Of a stretch of DNA of 64,000 nt, positions 45,622-55,751 are shown in pieces. Each line of letters opens with the position of its first letter. Position 1 is the stretch's first letter. Origin of the DNA: CAVXXB01 sp963765585 (lineage in GTDB: Bacteria > Calditrichota > Calditrichia > JAJRVZ01); contig CAVXXB010000003.1 of NCBI GenBank assembly GCA_963765585.1, positions 1 to 64,000 on the forward strand, given 5' to 3'. Below the pieces are notes generated by a model. That model was not told the origin of the DNA, made no database searches, and saw nothing but the letters and a program-made list of their open reading frames with translations. The position numbers and the translations under genes were made by a program.

Positions 45622-48270
45622 ATGGATATACCAAAAATATACGACCCAAAAGCGATTGAGGATAAGTGGTACCAAGTCTGGATCGATAATAATTACTTTG
45701 CCGCCAACCCGAATACCGATAAAAAACCCTATGTGATTGTCATTCCACCGCCTAATGTAACTGCAATTCTGCACGCCGGGCATGCATTTAATAATACAAT
45801 ACAGGATATCTATATCCGGTATAAACGGAAACTGGGGTTTGAGACTTTATGGCAACCGGGAACCGATCATGCCGGTATAGCCACGCAAAATGCCGTTGAA
45901 AGAAGTCTTGCCGAAAGTAAAATTTCGCGCCATGATTTAGGGCGGGAAAAATTTGTTGAAAAAGTATGGGAGTGGCGTGAAAAATACGGATCCACGATCA
46001 TTCACCAGCTGAAAAAACTGGGTTGCTCCTGTGACTGGTCCCGGGAACGTTTTACCATGGATGAGAACTTGTCCAGGGCAGTAAAAGAGGTTTTTGTTCG
46101 TCTTTATGAAAAAGGACTTATTTATCAGGGAAAATATATAATAAATTGGTGTCCACGTTGTGCCACGGCTCTGTCCGATGAAGAAGTGGAACACCGTGAG
46201 ACACACGGACATCTCTGGTATTTTAAATATCCCAGGAAAGATGGAAAAGGTTATGTAACCGTTGCTACTACCCGGCCGGAAACCATGCTTGGCGATACCG
46301 CGGTTGCGGTCAACCCAAATGACGACCGCTATAAAGATCTGATCGGTAAGACAATCGTTTTACCACTGATGGACAGAGAAATCCCGGTAATCGCCGATGA
46401 GTTCGTTGATCCGGAATTTGGAACCGGTGTTGTAAAAGTAACCCCGGCACACGATCCAAATGATTTTTTGATGGGTCAGCGTCATGATCTTGAGCAAATT
46501 AATGTCCTGAATCCCGATGGAACTTTAAATGACCTGGCCGGACAGTTTGCCGGATCCGACAGATTTGTCGGACGCAATCAGGTGGTTCAGGAAATGAAAA
46601 AACTGGATCTGCTTGAGGATATCAAATCACATCATCATAATGTGGGCCATTGTCATCGCTGTAATACGGTTGTGGAACCCTATTTGTCAGAACAATGGTT
46701 TGTCAAAGTAGCACCCCTGGCAGAAAAAGCACTGGATGTTGTCAAAGAGGGAAAGGTAAAACTACATCCACATGATCGCTGGTATAAAACTTACGAGCAT
46801 TGGATGGAAAACGTACGGGACTGGTGTATTTCGCGTCAGTTATGGTGGGGACATCGCATCCCGGTATACTATTGTGATGATTGTGGTGAAATGATGGTCC
46901 TGCGCGAGACACCCTCTGAATGTTCAAAATGTAACAGTGCAAAGATCAGACAGGATGAAGATGTGCTGGATACGTGGTTTTCATCATGGTTGTGGCCTTT
47001 CTCAACCCAGGGCTGGCCGGATGAATCAGCCGATCTGAAATATTTTTATCCAACCGATCTGCTGGTCACAGGTCCGGACATTATCTTCTTTTGGGTAGCG
47101 CGTATGATTATGGCCGGTCTGGAATTCATGGATGAAATTCCATTCAAAGATGTACTGCTTAATGGTATTGTCAGAGATGAATTCGGACGGAAAATGAGTA
47201 AATCTCTGGGCAATGGAATTGATCCGCTGGAGATGATAGATGAATACAGCGCCGATGCAGTTCGCTTTACCCTGGTCATGCTCAGTTCCGAAGGACAGGA
47301 TGTCAACGTATCGCAAAATAGTTTTGAGATCGGGAGGAATTTTTCCAATAAAATCTGGAATGCGTATCGATTCCTTTCCATGCATCTGGAAAATATCGAA
47401 AGCGATTATATGCAATATGAGAAACATTTTGAGTTATCGGATCGATGGATTCTTAGTAGTTTTTACAAAACAGTTAAGAAGTGCAGCACAAATCTCGACC
47501 GATTTAGAGTAAATGATTCACTGAATGACATCTATCAGTTTTTCTGGCATGATTACTGCGACTGGTATCTTGAACTGATAAAAAAGCGATTATACCAAAA
47601 AGATATACCTGAATCGCATAATACGGCCTTGAGTGTGGCAACCTTTATCATGAAAGAAACGATGAATCTGCTGCATCCCTATATTCCGTTCATAACCGAA
47701 GAAATCTGGCAATCATTGAATAATGCAGAAAATGAGAGCATTGTTACCACAGGCTGGCCTGAGTATAAGAATGAGTTTATAAATGAACAGGCTGAGGAAA
47801 ATATGGTATTTCTGCAGGAAGCAATCAGTGCCTTAAGAAACATCCGGGCAGAGATGAATGTCCCGCCGGGAAAAACAGCCAGTCTATATATTCGCGGAGA
47901 TGATGCAAAATCATTACTGATACAAGATAACATTGAATATTTTCAGAGTCTGGCAAAAGTGGATGATATTCATTCCTATTCTGATACCTTGTCGCACAAA
48001 GCGACAGCAACCGCGGTTGTTCAGGGCGCCGAATTATTTCTTCCATTGGCAGAGCTGATCGATGTGGATAAGGAACGTGTTCGTCTCGAAAAAGAAATAA
48101 CCCGCCTCGAAGGACTGGATAAGAGTTTCTCGGCAAAACTTGCCAATGAAAAATTTATCAATAATGCGCCGGAGAAAGTAGTTGTTGCCGAACGTGAAAA
48201 GCTGACTAATATTCGCCTGGACCTGGAAAAACTGCGTAATAATTATAATAATTTGCAAAAAGATGATTAA
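45622..48270 (+). CDS. valS: Valyl-tRNA synthetase
   Basis: The 882-residue class I synthetase attaches valine to tRNA-Val. The HIGH region is PPPNVTAILHAGHAFNN, where most ValRS have NVTG; KMSKS is present as GRKMSKSLGNGIDPLEM. The CP1 editing domain spans about 150-350 (TTRPETMLGDTAVAVNP). The anticodon domain follows, and the C-terminal coiled coil (LEKEITRLEGLDKSFSAKL) typical of ValRS is intact. The length is normal. rarA follows by eight bases. Confidence 0.97.
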   Translation: MDIPKIYDPKAIEDKWYQVWIDNNYFAANPNTDKKPYVIVIPPPNVTAILHAGHAFNNTIQDIYIRYKRKLGFETLWQPGTDHAGIATQNAVERSLAESKISRHDLGREKFVEKVWEWREKYGSTIIHQLKKLGCSCDWSRERFTMDENLSRAVKEVFVRLYEKGLIYQGKYIINWCPRCATALSDEEVEHRETHGHLWYFKYPRKDGKGYVTVATTRPETMLGDTAVAVNPNDDRYKDLIGKTIVLPLMDREIPVIADEFVDPEFGTGVVKVTPAHDPNDFLMGQRHDLEQINVLNPDGTLNDLAGQFAGSDRFVGRNQVVQEMKKLDLLEDIKSHHHNVGHCHRCNTVVEPYLSEQWFVKVAPLAEKALDVVKEGKVKLHPHDRWYKTYEHWMENVRDWCISRQLWWGHRIPVYYCDDCGEMMVLRETPSECSKCNSAKIRQDEDVLDTWFSSWLWPFSTQGWPDESADLKYFYPTDLLVTGPDIIFFWVARMIMAGLEFMDEIPFKDVLLNGIVRDEFGRKMSKSLGNGIDPLEMIDEYSADAVRFTLVMLSSEGQDVNVSQNSFEIGRNFSNKIWNAYRFLSMHLENIESDYMQYEKHFELSDRWILSSFYKTVKKCSTNLDRFRVNDSLNDIYQFFWHDYCDWYLELIKKRLYQKDIPESHNTALSVATFIMKETMNLLHPYIPFITEEIWQSLNNAENESIVTTGWPEYKNEFINEQAEENMVFLQEAISALRNIRAEMNVPPGKTASLYIRGDDAKSLLIQDNIEYFQSLAKVDDIHSYSDTLSHKATATAVVQGAELFLPLAELIDVDKERVRLEKEITRLEGLDKSFSAKLANEKFINNAPEKVVVAEREKLTNIRLDLEKLRNNYNNLQKDD

Positions 48271-48278
48271 AGCGGATT

Positions 48279-49598
48279 ATGCCTCAATCATATAATCTGT
48301 TTAAGAAAAGCGATGCATCTGATATTCCTTTGGCAGAGAGATGTCGTCCGACATCTCTCGACGACATCATAGGGCATTCCAGGTATCTGAATACAAACTC
48401 TCCTCTGCGAAAGCAGATTGATGCCGGTAAAATTCCATCCATGCTGTTTTGGGGACCACCCGGGGTAGGAAAAACAACCCTGGCCCATACAATTGCCAAA
48501 ACATCGGGTTTACCTTTTGAGACGCTGTCAGCTGTCACCTCAGGGAAAAAGGAACTGACAGAAGTGATTCGAAGAGCAAAGGTTTCTGCAACACGAATTG
48601 TCCTGTTTATAGATGAAATCCACCGGTTTAATAAAGCACAGCAAGATGGCTTGTTGCATGCGGTTGAAGATGGAACCATCATTCTGATCGGGGCAACAAC
48701 CGAGAATCCGTCCTTTGAAGTGATTCCTCCATTATTAAGCCGGTGCCAGGTTCTTCAGTTAGATCCCCTTGGAAAAGATGAATTAAATTCGATTATCACC
48801 CGGGCGATTCGTTCAGATACCATACTCTCCAAACTGTCTATAGAAATTCCAGCCATGGATGAGCTGCTGTTTTTTGGCAATGGTGATGCCAGGCGTACAT
48901 TGAATCTTTTGGAAAGCTGTGTGAATACACATTGGAGTGACAAAAAAACTATTGTACTTACGAATGAAGTGATCAAAGAGGTTGCCGGGCAAAATGCGTT
49001 GCTCTATGATAAAAAGGGTGATTATCATTACGATACCATATCCGCATTTATAAAAAGTATTCGCGGAAGCGATCCGGATGCCGCCGTTCATTATCTGGCA
49101 CGTATGTTAGAGGCCGGTGAAGATCCTGTTTTTATAAGCCGGCGCTTAATCATTCTGGCCTCTGAAGATATTGGCAATGCGGAGCCCTATGCGCTTTCTC
49201 TGGCCACTGCTGGCCTGCAGGCGGTTCAGGCAATCGGTATGCCGGAGGCACGGATCATACTGGGCCAGGTAAGCACGTATCTGGCATCATGTCCCAAAAG
49301 CAATGCCGCCTATCTTGCAATCGACGCCGCATGGGATGATATACGCAATAATCCTCAACCAGAGACCCCTCTTCATCTGAGGAACGCACCGACCAAACTC
49401 ATGAAAGAATTAAATTATGGTGCAGACTATAAATATCCACATGATTTTCCAAATCACTTTGTTCTTGAAAATTATCTTCCCAAAAACCTGAAAAATAAAG
49501 TATATTACAGACCAACAGATCTTGGCAGAGAAAAAATATTAAAAGAGCGCTTAACAAAGCTTTGGGGAAAGCGTAAAGATAACTATAAGTCGTCATAA
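48279..49598 (+). CDS. rarA: Replication-associated recombination protein A (MgsA/RarA)
   Basis: The 439-residue AAA+ ATPase helps at stalled replication forks. Visible motifs are LAERCRPTSLDDIIGHSRYL, Walker A FWGPPGVGKTTLAHTIA, Walker B LFIDEIHRFNKAQQDGLL, sensor 1 IGATTENPSFEV and the RarA tail with DKKGDYHYDTISAFIKSIRGSDPDAAVHYLARML-type region. The gene follows valS closely, probably in the same transcript. Confidence 0.96.
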   Translation: MPQSYNLFKKSDASDIPLAERCRPTSLDDIIGHSRYLNTNSPLRKQIDAGKIPSMLFWGPPGVGKTTLAHTIAKTSGLPFETLSAVTSGKKELTEVIRRAKVSATRIVLFIDEIHRFNKAQQDGLLHAVEDGTIILIGATTENPSFEVIPPLLSRCQVLQLDPLGKDELNSIITRAIRSDTILSKLSIEIPAMDELLFFGNGDARRTLNLLESCVNTHWSDKKTIVLTNEVIKEVAGQNALLYDKKGDYHYDTISAFIKSIRGSDPDAAVHYLARMLEAGEDPVFISRRLIILASEDIGNAEPYALSLATAGLQAVQAIGMPEARIILGQVSTYLASCPKSNAAYLAIDAAWDDIRNNPQPETPLHLRNAPTKLMKELNYGADYKYPHDFPNHFVLENYLPKNLKNKVYYRPTDLGREKILKERLTKLWGKRKDNYKSS

Positions 49599-49662
49599 CC
49601 GGATATAAATTACCCACCCTTTGATCTTCTTTCAGACATTGGGAGGAGAGAAAGTGTGGTGT

Positions 49663-50214
49663 ATGGAGAAAACGATGAGCAGTACATCCAATAATTTTTT
49701 AAAAAATTATTTTCTTGAGAAAATGATCAGTACCCGCCTTTATTTTTCGAAAGACAAAGGACAACTGACAGACTTTTTCGAGCGTCTACAGGCTGTAGAA
49801 AAGCTGCTTGTTATCTTACCCCAGGATCGCGCCGAAGAAGTATATGTCAGACAGTATGTGAGTAAAATACATGAAATCTTCGAATCGGCAAAATTCTCCA
49901 CATTGGATGTATGTACCCTACGCAAATCGGATATTAACTGGCTGGGTGTTCCAAACAATACTTTTTTATCAAAAATTCAGGATGAAAATTTTGATCTTGT
50001 AATTGATATCAATGGACATCATGATCATCTTTGTACCTATCTGGGTGTTTTTACAAATGCGCCACTAAGATTACATCTCTGCGAGGGCAAATTTGACAAA
50101 TTTTATAATATACATATCCGGGCAGGAGATAATGCACGAACAGATGCCAGATTTAAAAATTTAATAAACTATCTGGCAAAAATTCGAAAAATGTCAAAAC
50201 GCAAGGCTTCCTGA
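49663..50214 (+). CDS. Small protein of unknown function, weakly like a GT9-type half
   Basis: The frame is 183 residues from ATG 49663. GGGAGGAGAG at 49641-49650 would also fit a GTG start at 49654. The region EKLLVILPQDR... and FDLVIDINGHHDHLCTYLGVFTNAPLRLHL resembles the Rossmann-like half of heptosyltransferase-type (GT9) proteins or of DUF6913-like proteins, but it is too short for a full glycosyltransferase. No signal peptide. The gene ends 10 bp before the ABC permease, so it probably belongs to that unit. I do not assign a function. Confidence 0.55.
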   Translation: MEKTMSSTSNNFLKNYFLEKMISTRLYFSKDKGQLTDFFERLQAVEKLLVILPQDRAEEVYVRQYVSKIHEIFESAKFSTLDVCTLRKSDINWLGVPNNTFLSKIQDENFDLVIDINGHHDHLCTYLGVFTNAPLRLHLCEGKFDKFYNIHIRAGDNARTDARFKNLINYLAKIRKMSKRKAS

Positions 50215-50224
50215 TAACCACAAA

Positions 50225-51559
50225 ATGCATACCATATTCACCTGTTTCTTAAGACAATTTGTCAATTATTGGAATTCTCTTTATCTCCGAATCAAAATTG
50301 AAATCTTTGTACTTCTTATTATTTTTTATTCATTCATAAGCGAAAAGTTAGTTCATGTTTTTTCGGATCTTCTTACCCGTCCGAATATTACCGGGCTTGG
50401 GTTAAATAGTTTTAGCGGCCATGTAATCGCCCTATTGCTTTCCATATCTATGCCTTTTGTTTATTTTAAACTGCTGCCGCGCCAGGAAAGTTTGCGGGCA
50501 CTCCGCATTCTTCCCCTGTCATCTAATCATGCACTGGCGGCCTTACTTGTCTATATCACCTGGTATGAGCTGATCTCTTTGATTATCAGCGGTCCGGTAT
50601 TCATTGCCCTGTTAATAACATCAGGTCCCCTTCCGGTCAGTTATTACCTTTATCTGCTGATAGTTTTTCCGGTAACATCTCTATTGCTGTTACAATTCTT
50701 ATTACGGAAATCAAAGAGCCGCACGCTGGTTACTTTACTCTATTTTATTAGTCTTTCAATATATTTTAGTGTGCATTCATTTGTCTATTTACATTATGAT
50801 TTTTATTTGATTATTGATATTTTTCTGTTCCCAGGGATATTGATCTTGCTTTATAATTTATTAAAGCCATTTGCCGATCATTGGGATCTGCCGTTAAGTA
50901 TAATGCAAAGCAAAGAAGGCGTGGTACAGAAAGTAAAACATTCATTACAATATGCACAGATTCCAAAAATTGTTCCCGGCAAAATTCACCCTTTTCTTGC
51001 CCGTGAGATCCTGGGTCATATCAGAAATAAAAATTATTTGCGGATGAAGATCTTAAGTATAGTACTATTTTCAATTGTTCTGTTTTTTTTCGGAAATATC
51101 CGCCCGGATTTTATTGCCGTTATTTGTTTTATATTTTGCTGGTGGCACTACAGTCATCAGTTCAACAACAAATATGTTTTTTCAGAATCGCGGGATTTTT
51201 TGGTCAGTCTGCCGGTACAATATTATCAAATTTGGTTTTCCAAATTTCTGACTGAGATTATCCTGCTTCTCCCCATACTGCTGATAAGTTTGCTGGCTCT
51301 TTTATTTTTTGGCGATTCGGGTCTGCATAGTATAGTAATATTTATGGCACTGGTAACATTTTCCGTTCTGCTACTATTCATTATTACAAACATACGTTTA
51401 CTTTTTTTAGATAATGCCAGAATGGCGGGTTATGCCTATCATTTTCTGGTTATTTTCTCTTTGATAATGATCGGTAATTTTTATCTGGTCGGACCAATAG
51501 TTATTCTGGGACTATTAGTCTATTTATCATTTTTAAGCTATCGTCAATTTTCACGCTGA
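50225..51559 (+). CDS. ABC-2-type permease
   Basis: The 444-residue integral membrane protein has about ten to twelve hydrophobic helices and no conserved catalytic residues (IFVLLIIFYSFISEKLV, VIALLLSISMPFVYFKLL, LVTLLYFISLSIYFSVHSFVYL, and the C-terminal VIFSLIMIGNFYLVGPIVILGLLVYLSFL). It is encoded eight bases before an ABC ATPase and so is its membrane partner. The pair is probably an exporter; the substrate is unknown. Confidence 0.8.
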   Translation: MHTIFTCFLRQFVNYWNSLYLRIKIEIFVLLIIFYSFISEKLVHVFSDLLTRPNITGLGLNSFSGHVIALLLSISMPFVYFKLLPRQESLRALRILPLSSNHALAALLVYITWYELISLIISGPVFIALLITSGPLPVSYYLYLLIVFPVTSLLLLQFLLRKSKSRTLVTLLYFISLSIYFSVHSFVYLHYDFYLIIDIFLFPGILILLYNLLKPFADHWDLPLSIMQSKEGVVQKVKHSLQYAQIPKIVPGKIHPFLAREILGHIRNKNYLRMKILSIVLFSIVLFFFGNIRPDFIAVICFIFCWWHYSHQFNNKYVFSESRDFLVSLPVQYYQIWFSKFLTEIILLLPILLISLLALLFFGDSGLHSIVIFMALVTFSVLLLFIITNIRLLFLDNARMAGYAYHFLVIFSLIMIGNFYLVGPIVILGLLVYLSFLSYRQFSR

Positions 51560-51566
51560 GGATTTC

Positions 51567-52292
51567 ATGATTAGGTTAGAAAACATTTCGATTCGTTACC
51601 CATCCGTTCTGGCAATCGATAATCTCAATTACGAATTTAAAGATGGTCTCATCTATGGATTAATCGGGCCAAATGGGGCCGGCAAGACTTCAATAATACA
51701 GGCGCTTGTTGGATTAATTACCGAATTTGATGGTCGCATTCTGGTGGGAGATCAGGATGCCCTTTTAAACCGAAAGGCCGTAAAAAGTCTTATTGGTTTT
51801 GCGCCGGAGGAGACGAATCTCTTCCCATATTTGTCAGCAAAAGAATATCTAAACTTTATATGCGATGTGAGGCAGGTATCCCAAGGAGATAAAAAAGCGA
51901 ATGATTTAATCGACTTGCTGGGTTTAACAGAAGTGGCGGATGATATGGTTGATCGGTACTCTCATGGTATGAGAAAAAAACTCTCTCTTGCCGGTGCACT
52001 GATTGCCGATCCCGATTATATCATTCTGGATGAAGCACTAAACGGACTTGATCCGATAGCCATGCATAATACCCGGGAAAACCTGAGGGAACGTGCAGAT
52101 AGTGGCAAAACGATTATTCTGGCCTCGCATGTACTTGAGGTAGTTGAAAACTGGTCTGATGTAATTGTAATATTAAATCATGGTAAAATTGCGGGTACTT
52201 ATTCACAGGAAGAGATTAAAACATGGTGTCAGAAAAACAATAAAAATTTTAGTGATTTTTTTGTTCAGTTGATTAATCTGAAATATTCATAA
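51567..52292 (+). CDS. ABC transporter ATP-binding protein
   Basis: The 241-residue ATPase has Walker A GPNGAGKTSIIQ, Q-loop region FAPEETNLFPYLSAKEYL, signature YSHGMRKKLSLAGAL (in place of LSGGQ), Walker B YIILDEALNGLDP and the switch histidine in LASHVLEV. This matches the ABC-2 exporter subfamily. It partners the permease encoded upstream. The stop codon is shared with the left end of the 52292 inverted element. Confidence 0.95.
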   Translation: MIRLENISIRYPSVLAIDNLNYEFKDGLIYGLIGPNGAGKTSIIQALVGLITEFDGRILVGDQDALLNRKAVKSLIGFAPEETNLFPYLSAKEYLNFICDVRQVSQGDKKANDLIDLLGLTEVADDMVDRYSHGMRKKLSLAGALIADPDYIILDEALNGLDPIAMHNTRENLRERADSGKTIILASHVLEVVENWSDVIVILNHGKIAGTYSQEEIKTWCQKNNKNFSDFFVQLINLKYS

Positions 52293-52417
52293 CCACTAAG
52301 TCACAAAGTAGAAAATTATTTGTTATAAGAAACATTTACAACTATAAGATATAATATTTGAATTTTAATTGTAATTTTTTAAATCATTTTCCCTTTGTGT
52401 CTTAGAGTCTTTGTGGT
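52292..52417. mobile_element. 126-bp MITE-like element with ACCAC..AAAG octamer ends
   Basis: The left end ACCACTAAGTCACAAAG (52292-52308) faces CTTTGTG..TTTGTGGT (52393-52417). The ends are built of related octamers (TAAGACAC). It lies between the convergent ABC ATPase and amidohydrolase genes. A sister copy is at 57750. No coding capacity and no transposase nearby. Confidence 0.5.
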
Positions 52418-52442
52418 AAAGTTTGTGAATTAATCAGGTATA

Positions 52443-54032
52443 TTAATAATCACGATACACTGTTTTTCCTGCCAGAACGGTCATCTTATTTTTTATCTGA
52501 TCAAGCCCTTCCTCACTCACATTAAAGATGTTATCACTGAGCACGATAAAGTCGCTCAGTTTTCCCGGGGCCAGCGTACCTTTTATATTTTCTTCATAGG
52601 ATGCATACGCCGCTTCACGGGTATACGCATTCACCGCGGCTTCTGTGGTGATACACTGATGATTTTGCCATCTTGGCTCCGAAGGATCTGATTGATATCT
52701 TCGTCCAACGGCAGCCTGTATCCCTTTCAACGGATCCGGATCGGCAACCGGCATATCGGAGCCAAACACCACGCGGCAGCCGGATTGGAGCAAGCTATTT
52801 ACCGGATACGTGTTTTGGGATCGTGTTCCCAGGTATTTCTCAGCAATCCGCACATCATCGGTAATATGCAGTGGCTGCATTGAGGCAATAATTTGTAACT
52901 GGGAAAATCTCGGGATATCTGTTTCCATAAGGATCTGGCTATGTTCAATCCGATGTCTTAGGGGAACAGGAGATTGGAAATCCTGTAATCTTTCAAACAC
53001 GTTCAAAACTTTATGATTTGCCCGATCACCGATTGCATGAATAGTTGCACTTAGTCCGTTTTCTGAACTGTGTTTTACCAAGTCATATAAATCTGATTCA
53101 GATAAAACACTAATCCCGTTATGATCTAATCCGTCATAGTTCTCAAACATATCGGCAGTCTGCGACCCCAGAGAACCATCCATAAAATATTTTAAGCCGC
53201 CCATTCGGAACCATTCATCCCCACTGCCACTTTGTACACCGGCCTCAATTAGTTTATCCATGTCAGCCACGGGCGGATGCACACATATTCTAAGTTGAAG
53301 ATCCCCATTCATGTGCATCTGTTGAAATATCTTATGTTTATCCAACGTTTCGCAGCTATGGGCACCACTAACACCCAGACGATACAGATCCGGATATATT
53401 TTTTTCATACAGCGGTTTAATTGTTCGTAACTGCACAGATCAGAAATGCGGTCTACTAACTCACACACCTTTTCATAAACCAGTCCTGTTAGCTTTCCAT
53501 TATTATCGCGGGCAAAGCGTCCGCCGGGTGGATCAACTGTATCATCATTAAAACCACATCGCACCAAAGCGAGACTGTTTAACCATTGGGTATGTCCGTC
53601 TTTATTATACAGAACAACCGGATGTTTTTGTGTGATCTCGTCCAGGTCAGTTCGATCCGGCCGACCTTCCGGCCAGATATTGGCATTCCATCCACCTCCA
53701 AGAATCCACTCCCCGGGATCAACTGAATCCGAGAATCTGGAAATCATATCAATTGCTTCTGCTTTTGAGTTACATTTATCCAGGCGCAGGCGTTCTTTAT
53801 CCAGCGCGACTGCTGCGATATGTGAATGACAATCTGTGAAAGCCGGAAGGACAAACTGCTGGTTCAGATTAACGTACTCGGTCAGATAATCAGGTAAATT
53901 AATATCGGATTTTTTACCGCAGTGGATAATTCGGTTACCGTGGATTAATATGCTATCTGCAACAGGGTGGTTGTTCTGTAAGGTATGTATATTGCCGTTA
54001 AAAAATAGTTTGAATTTTTTAGATTCGGACAT
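52443..54032 (-). CDS. Amidohydrolase, YtcJ-like (amidohydrolase family 3)
   Basis: The 529-residue cytoplasmic hydrolase has the metal-binding FTDCHSHI (HxH) motif after the N-terminal beta domain, HTQWLNS, the ATIHAIGDRANH and LRHRIEHSQIL histidines, and the metal-site aspartate in VVFGSDMPVADPDP. This pattern fits YtcJ-type metal-dependent hydrolases, whose substrates are mostly unknown amides or related compounds. There is no signal peptide. Upstream lies the terminator that overlaps rpoZ, so it is probably transcribed separately. Confidence 0.9.
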   Translation of the reverse strand: MSESKKFKLFFNGNIHTLQNNHPVADSILIHGNRIIHCGKKSDINLPDYLTEYVNLNQQFVLPAFTDCHSHIAAVALDKERLRLDKCNSKAEAIDMISRFSDSVDPGEWILGGGWNANIWPEGRPDRTDLDEITQKHPVVLYNKDGHTQWLNSLALVRCGFNDDTVDPPGGRFARDNNGKLTGLVYEKVCELVDRISDLCSYEQLNRCMKKIYPDLYRLGVSGAHSCETLDKHKIFQQMHMNGDLQLRICVHPPVADMDKLIEAGVQSGSGDEWFRMGGLKYFMDGSLGSQTADMFENYDGLDHNGISVLSESDLYDLVKHSSENGLSATIHAIGDRANHKVLNVFERLQDFQSPVPLRHRIEHSQILMETDIPRFSQLQIIASMQPLHITDDVRIAEKYLGTRSQNTYPVNSLLQSGCRVVFGSDMPVADPDPLKGIQAAVGRRYQSDPSEPRWQNHQCITTEAAVNAYTREAAYASYEENIKGTLAPGKLSDFIVLSDNIFNVSEEGLDQIKNKMTVLAGKTVYRDY

Positions 54033-54052
54033 GGTCTTTGGAGGAAATGGAT

Positions 54053-54078
54053 AAAAAAAAAGCCCTCATTCAGAGGGC
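54053..54078 (-). terminator. Rho-independent terminator overlapping the end of rpoZ
   Basis: On the minus strand GCCCTC (73-78 in plus complement) TGAAT GAGGGC (54062-54067) is followed by nine T (A run 54053-54061 on plus). The hairpin includes the rpoZ stop codon. Confidence 0.88.
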
Positions 54079-54383
54079 AATTCTTCAATTTTGTTTTCTT
54101 CTTCAACGATATAATGGAAATTTAATTTCCCTTCCATCAACTCTTCCTGAGCAATAACCGTGGGATTTATTTCTTTTTCGTGTTCAATACCTTCAAAGAA
54201 TTCACGGTCATAAACGTCCATATCCTGCTCATAACCCGATTCTTCCAGGATTTCTTTTTCCTTGCGTTTGGCAATTCGCTCGCCATTTATTTCACGGGCT
54301 CTTTTGGCAATAACCAGAACTGCTTCATAGACATTGTGGCTGGTACTTTCGAGTTGTTCCAAATCAACTGTTTGAATCGCCAT
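54066..54383 (-). CDS. rpoZ: RNA polymerase omega subunit
   Basis: The 105-residue protein matches the omega/Rpb6 family: VDLEQLESTSHNVYEAVLVIAKRAREINGERI. The final region is acidic (EEENKIEELPSE). It binds the beta' subunit and aids RNA polymerase assembly. The ATG at 54383 has GGAGGATT before it; four further residues of the longer frame are unlikely. The terminator lies within its last codons. Confidence 0.88.
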   Translation of the reverse strand: MAIQTVDLEQLESTSHNVYEAVLVIAKRAREINGERIAKRKEKEILEESGYEQDMDVYDREFFEGIEHEKEINPTVIAQEELMEGKLNFHYIVEEENKIEELPSE

Positions 54384-54468
54384 GTAATCCTCCAAAAAAA
54401 TTGTTAAAGCCTTGTAATTTAGTAATAACTACATGGGAAGTCAATTTTATTCCGCATAACATGAGTAT

Positions 54469-54493
54469 GTAGTCCATCTATAAGATGGACTAC
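54469..54493. repeat. Perfect 10-bp hairpin between rpoZ and the symporter gene
   Basis: GTAGTCCATC (54469-54478) and GATGGACTAC (54484-54493) surround TATAA. It includes the symporter stop codon (54490-54492) in the frame-corrected reading. There is no T run, so a terminator role is uncertain. Confidence 0.55.
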
Positions 54494-55663
54494 ACTGATC
54501 CGCATAATTCCGGTAATTTTTCACCCTGCAATCGGGCGACTACCACGGCACCAACACTATCACTCAATACATTTACTGTCGTACGAAACATATCCAGCAC
54601 TCTGATCAACCGCAAGTATTATCCCAACACTTTCCAGGGGTAATCCTACGGCGGAGAGAATAATCGACATCATCACAAGCCCGCTCATCGGCACACTGGC
54701 AGCTCCGATCGAAGCCAGCAAAGCGGTAATCACAACAATAACCTGATCACTGACCGTCAAATCGGCACCATAAACCTGTGCAATAAATATCGTAGCGACA
54801 CATTCATATAGGGCCGTACCATCCATATTAACGGTTGCCCCAATTGGTAATGTAAATCCGGCCACCTTCCTGGAAACACCAGAATGCTCCGTTACAGCTG
54901 ACATAGTTAATGGTAATGTCACCATAGACGAACACGTGGAAAAAGCAGTGATAATTGCCGATGGCATTCCACGGTAGTGCTTAACCGGATTTCTATTCCC
55001 AATAAATCTCAGTAATAATGGTAAATTAATAAATGCATGTATCGCTAATCCTACAAGGACAACCATAAAATAAAAACCAAGAGACTGGAAGGCACTAAAA
55101 CCTGTTTTTGCAACTATTTTTGCGGTAATACCAAACACACCCAGTGGTGCACTCCAGACAACCAAATGAGTTAGTTTCAGCATTGCTTCAAATGCAGCCT
55201 GAAAAATATCTCCCATAGTCTTTTTATGTTGATCCTTCAGGCGGGTAATAAAATATCCAAAAAGTACGCTAAAAAAAATGACCGGCAAGACGTTCCCGTC
55301 AACCATTGATTTAAATGGATTCTCGGGAATAATTCTCAGTAATAAATCCTGAAAGCCCTGATTGGCCGCCGGAATAGATTTTACCGAACTTTCAAGCCCT
55401 ATCTCGGCTCCGAGACCTGGCGCAAAGAGATTAACCAGGATCAGCCCGGTGATGATTGCCATCAGGCTGCTTAAAATATAATACCCAAATGTATGCAGGC
55501 TAAGTTTCCCCAAACCGGTCGCACTGCCAACACTAATGACACCGGAAATAATCGATGTGATAATTAATGGCATGATCGCCATACGAAGCAGACGTAGAAA
55601 TAATTCAGATAACGGTTCGGCGACAGGTAAAACGGATTCGCCTGCCAACCATCCCGTAAGCAT
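54490..55663 (-). CDS. Dicarboxylate/amino-acid:cation symporter (one frame change, start uncertain)
   Basis: The protein matches the DAACS/GltPh family: about eight membrane helices, the serine-rich signature and the ligand-site motif GATVNMDGTALYE. The C-terminal part in the present frame ends VDQSAGYVSYDSKCIE, whereas the family reads VDRVLDMFRTTVNVLSDS, found here in the next frame, with the end at 54490. Removal of one base near 54604 (the C of GATCAGAG) restores it. The first ATG at 55663 leaves the first helix short; the frame is open back to about 55742 with no ATG, and a CTG at 55720 is possible, so the start is not certain. The substrate is probably glutamate, aspartate or C4-dicarboxylate. 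Confidence 0.85.
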
Positions 55664-55751
55664 ACCAAGGAAAAGACCGATAAATATATAGTGAGTGAGT
55701 GTTAGTTTTTTGAAAATCAGACCTTTTGATATATATAAATTTTCTATTTAC

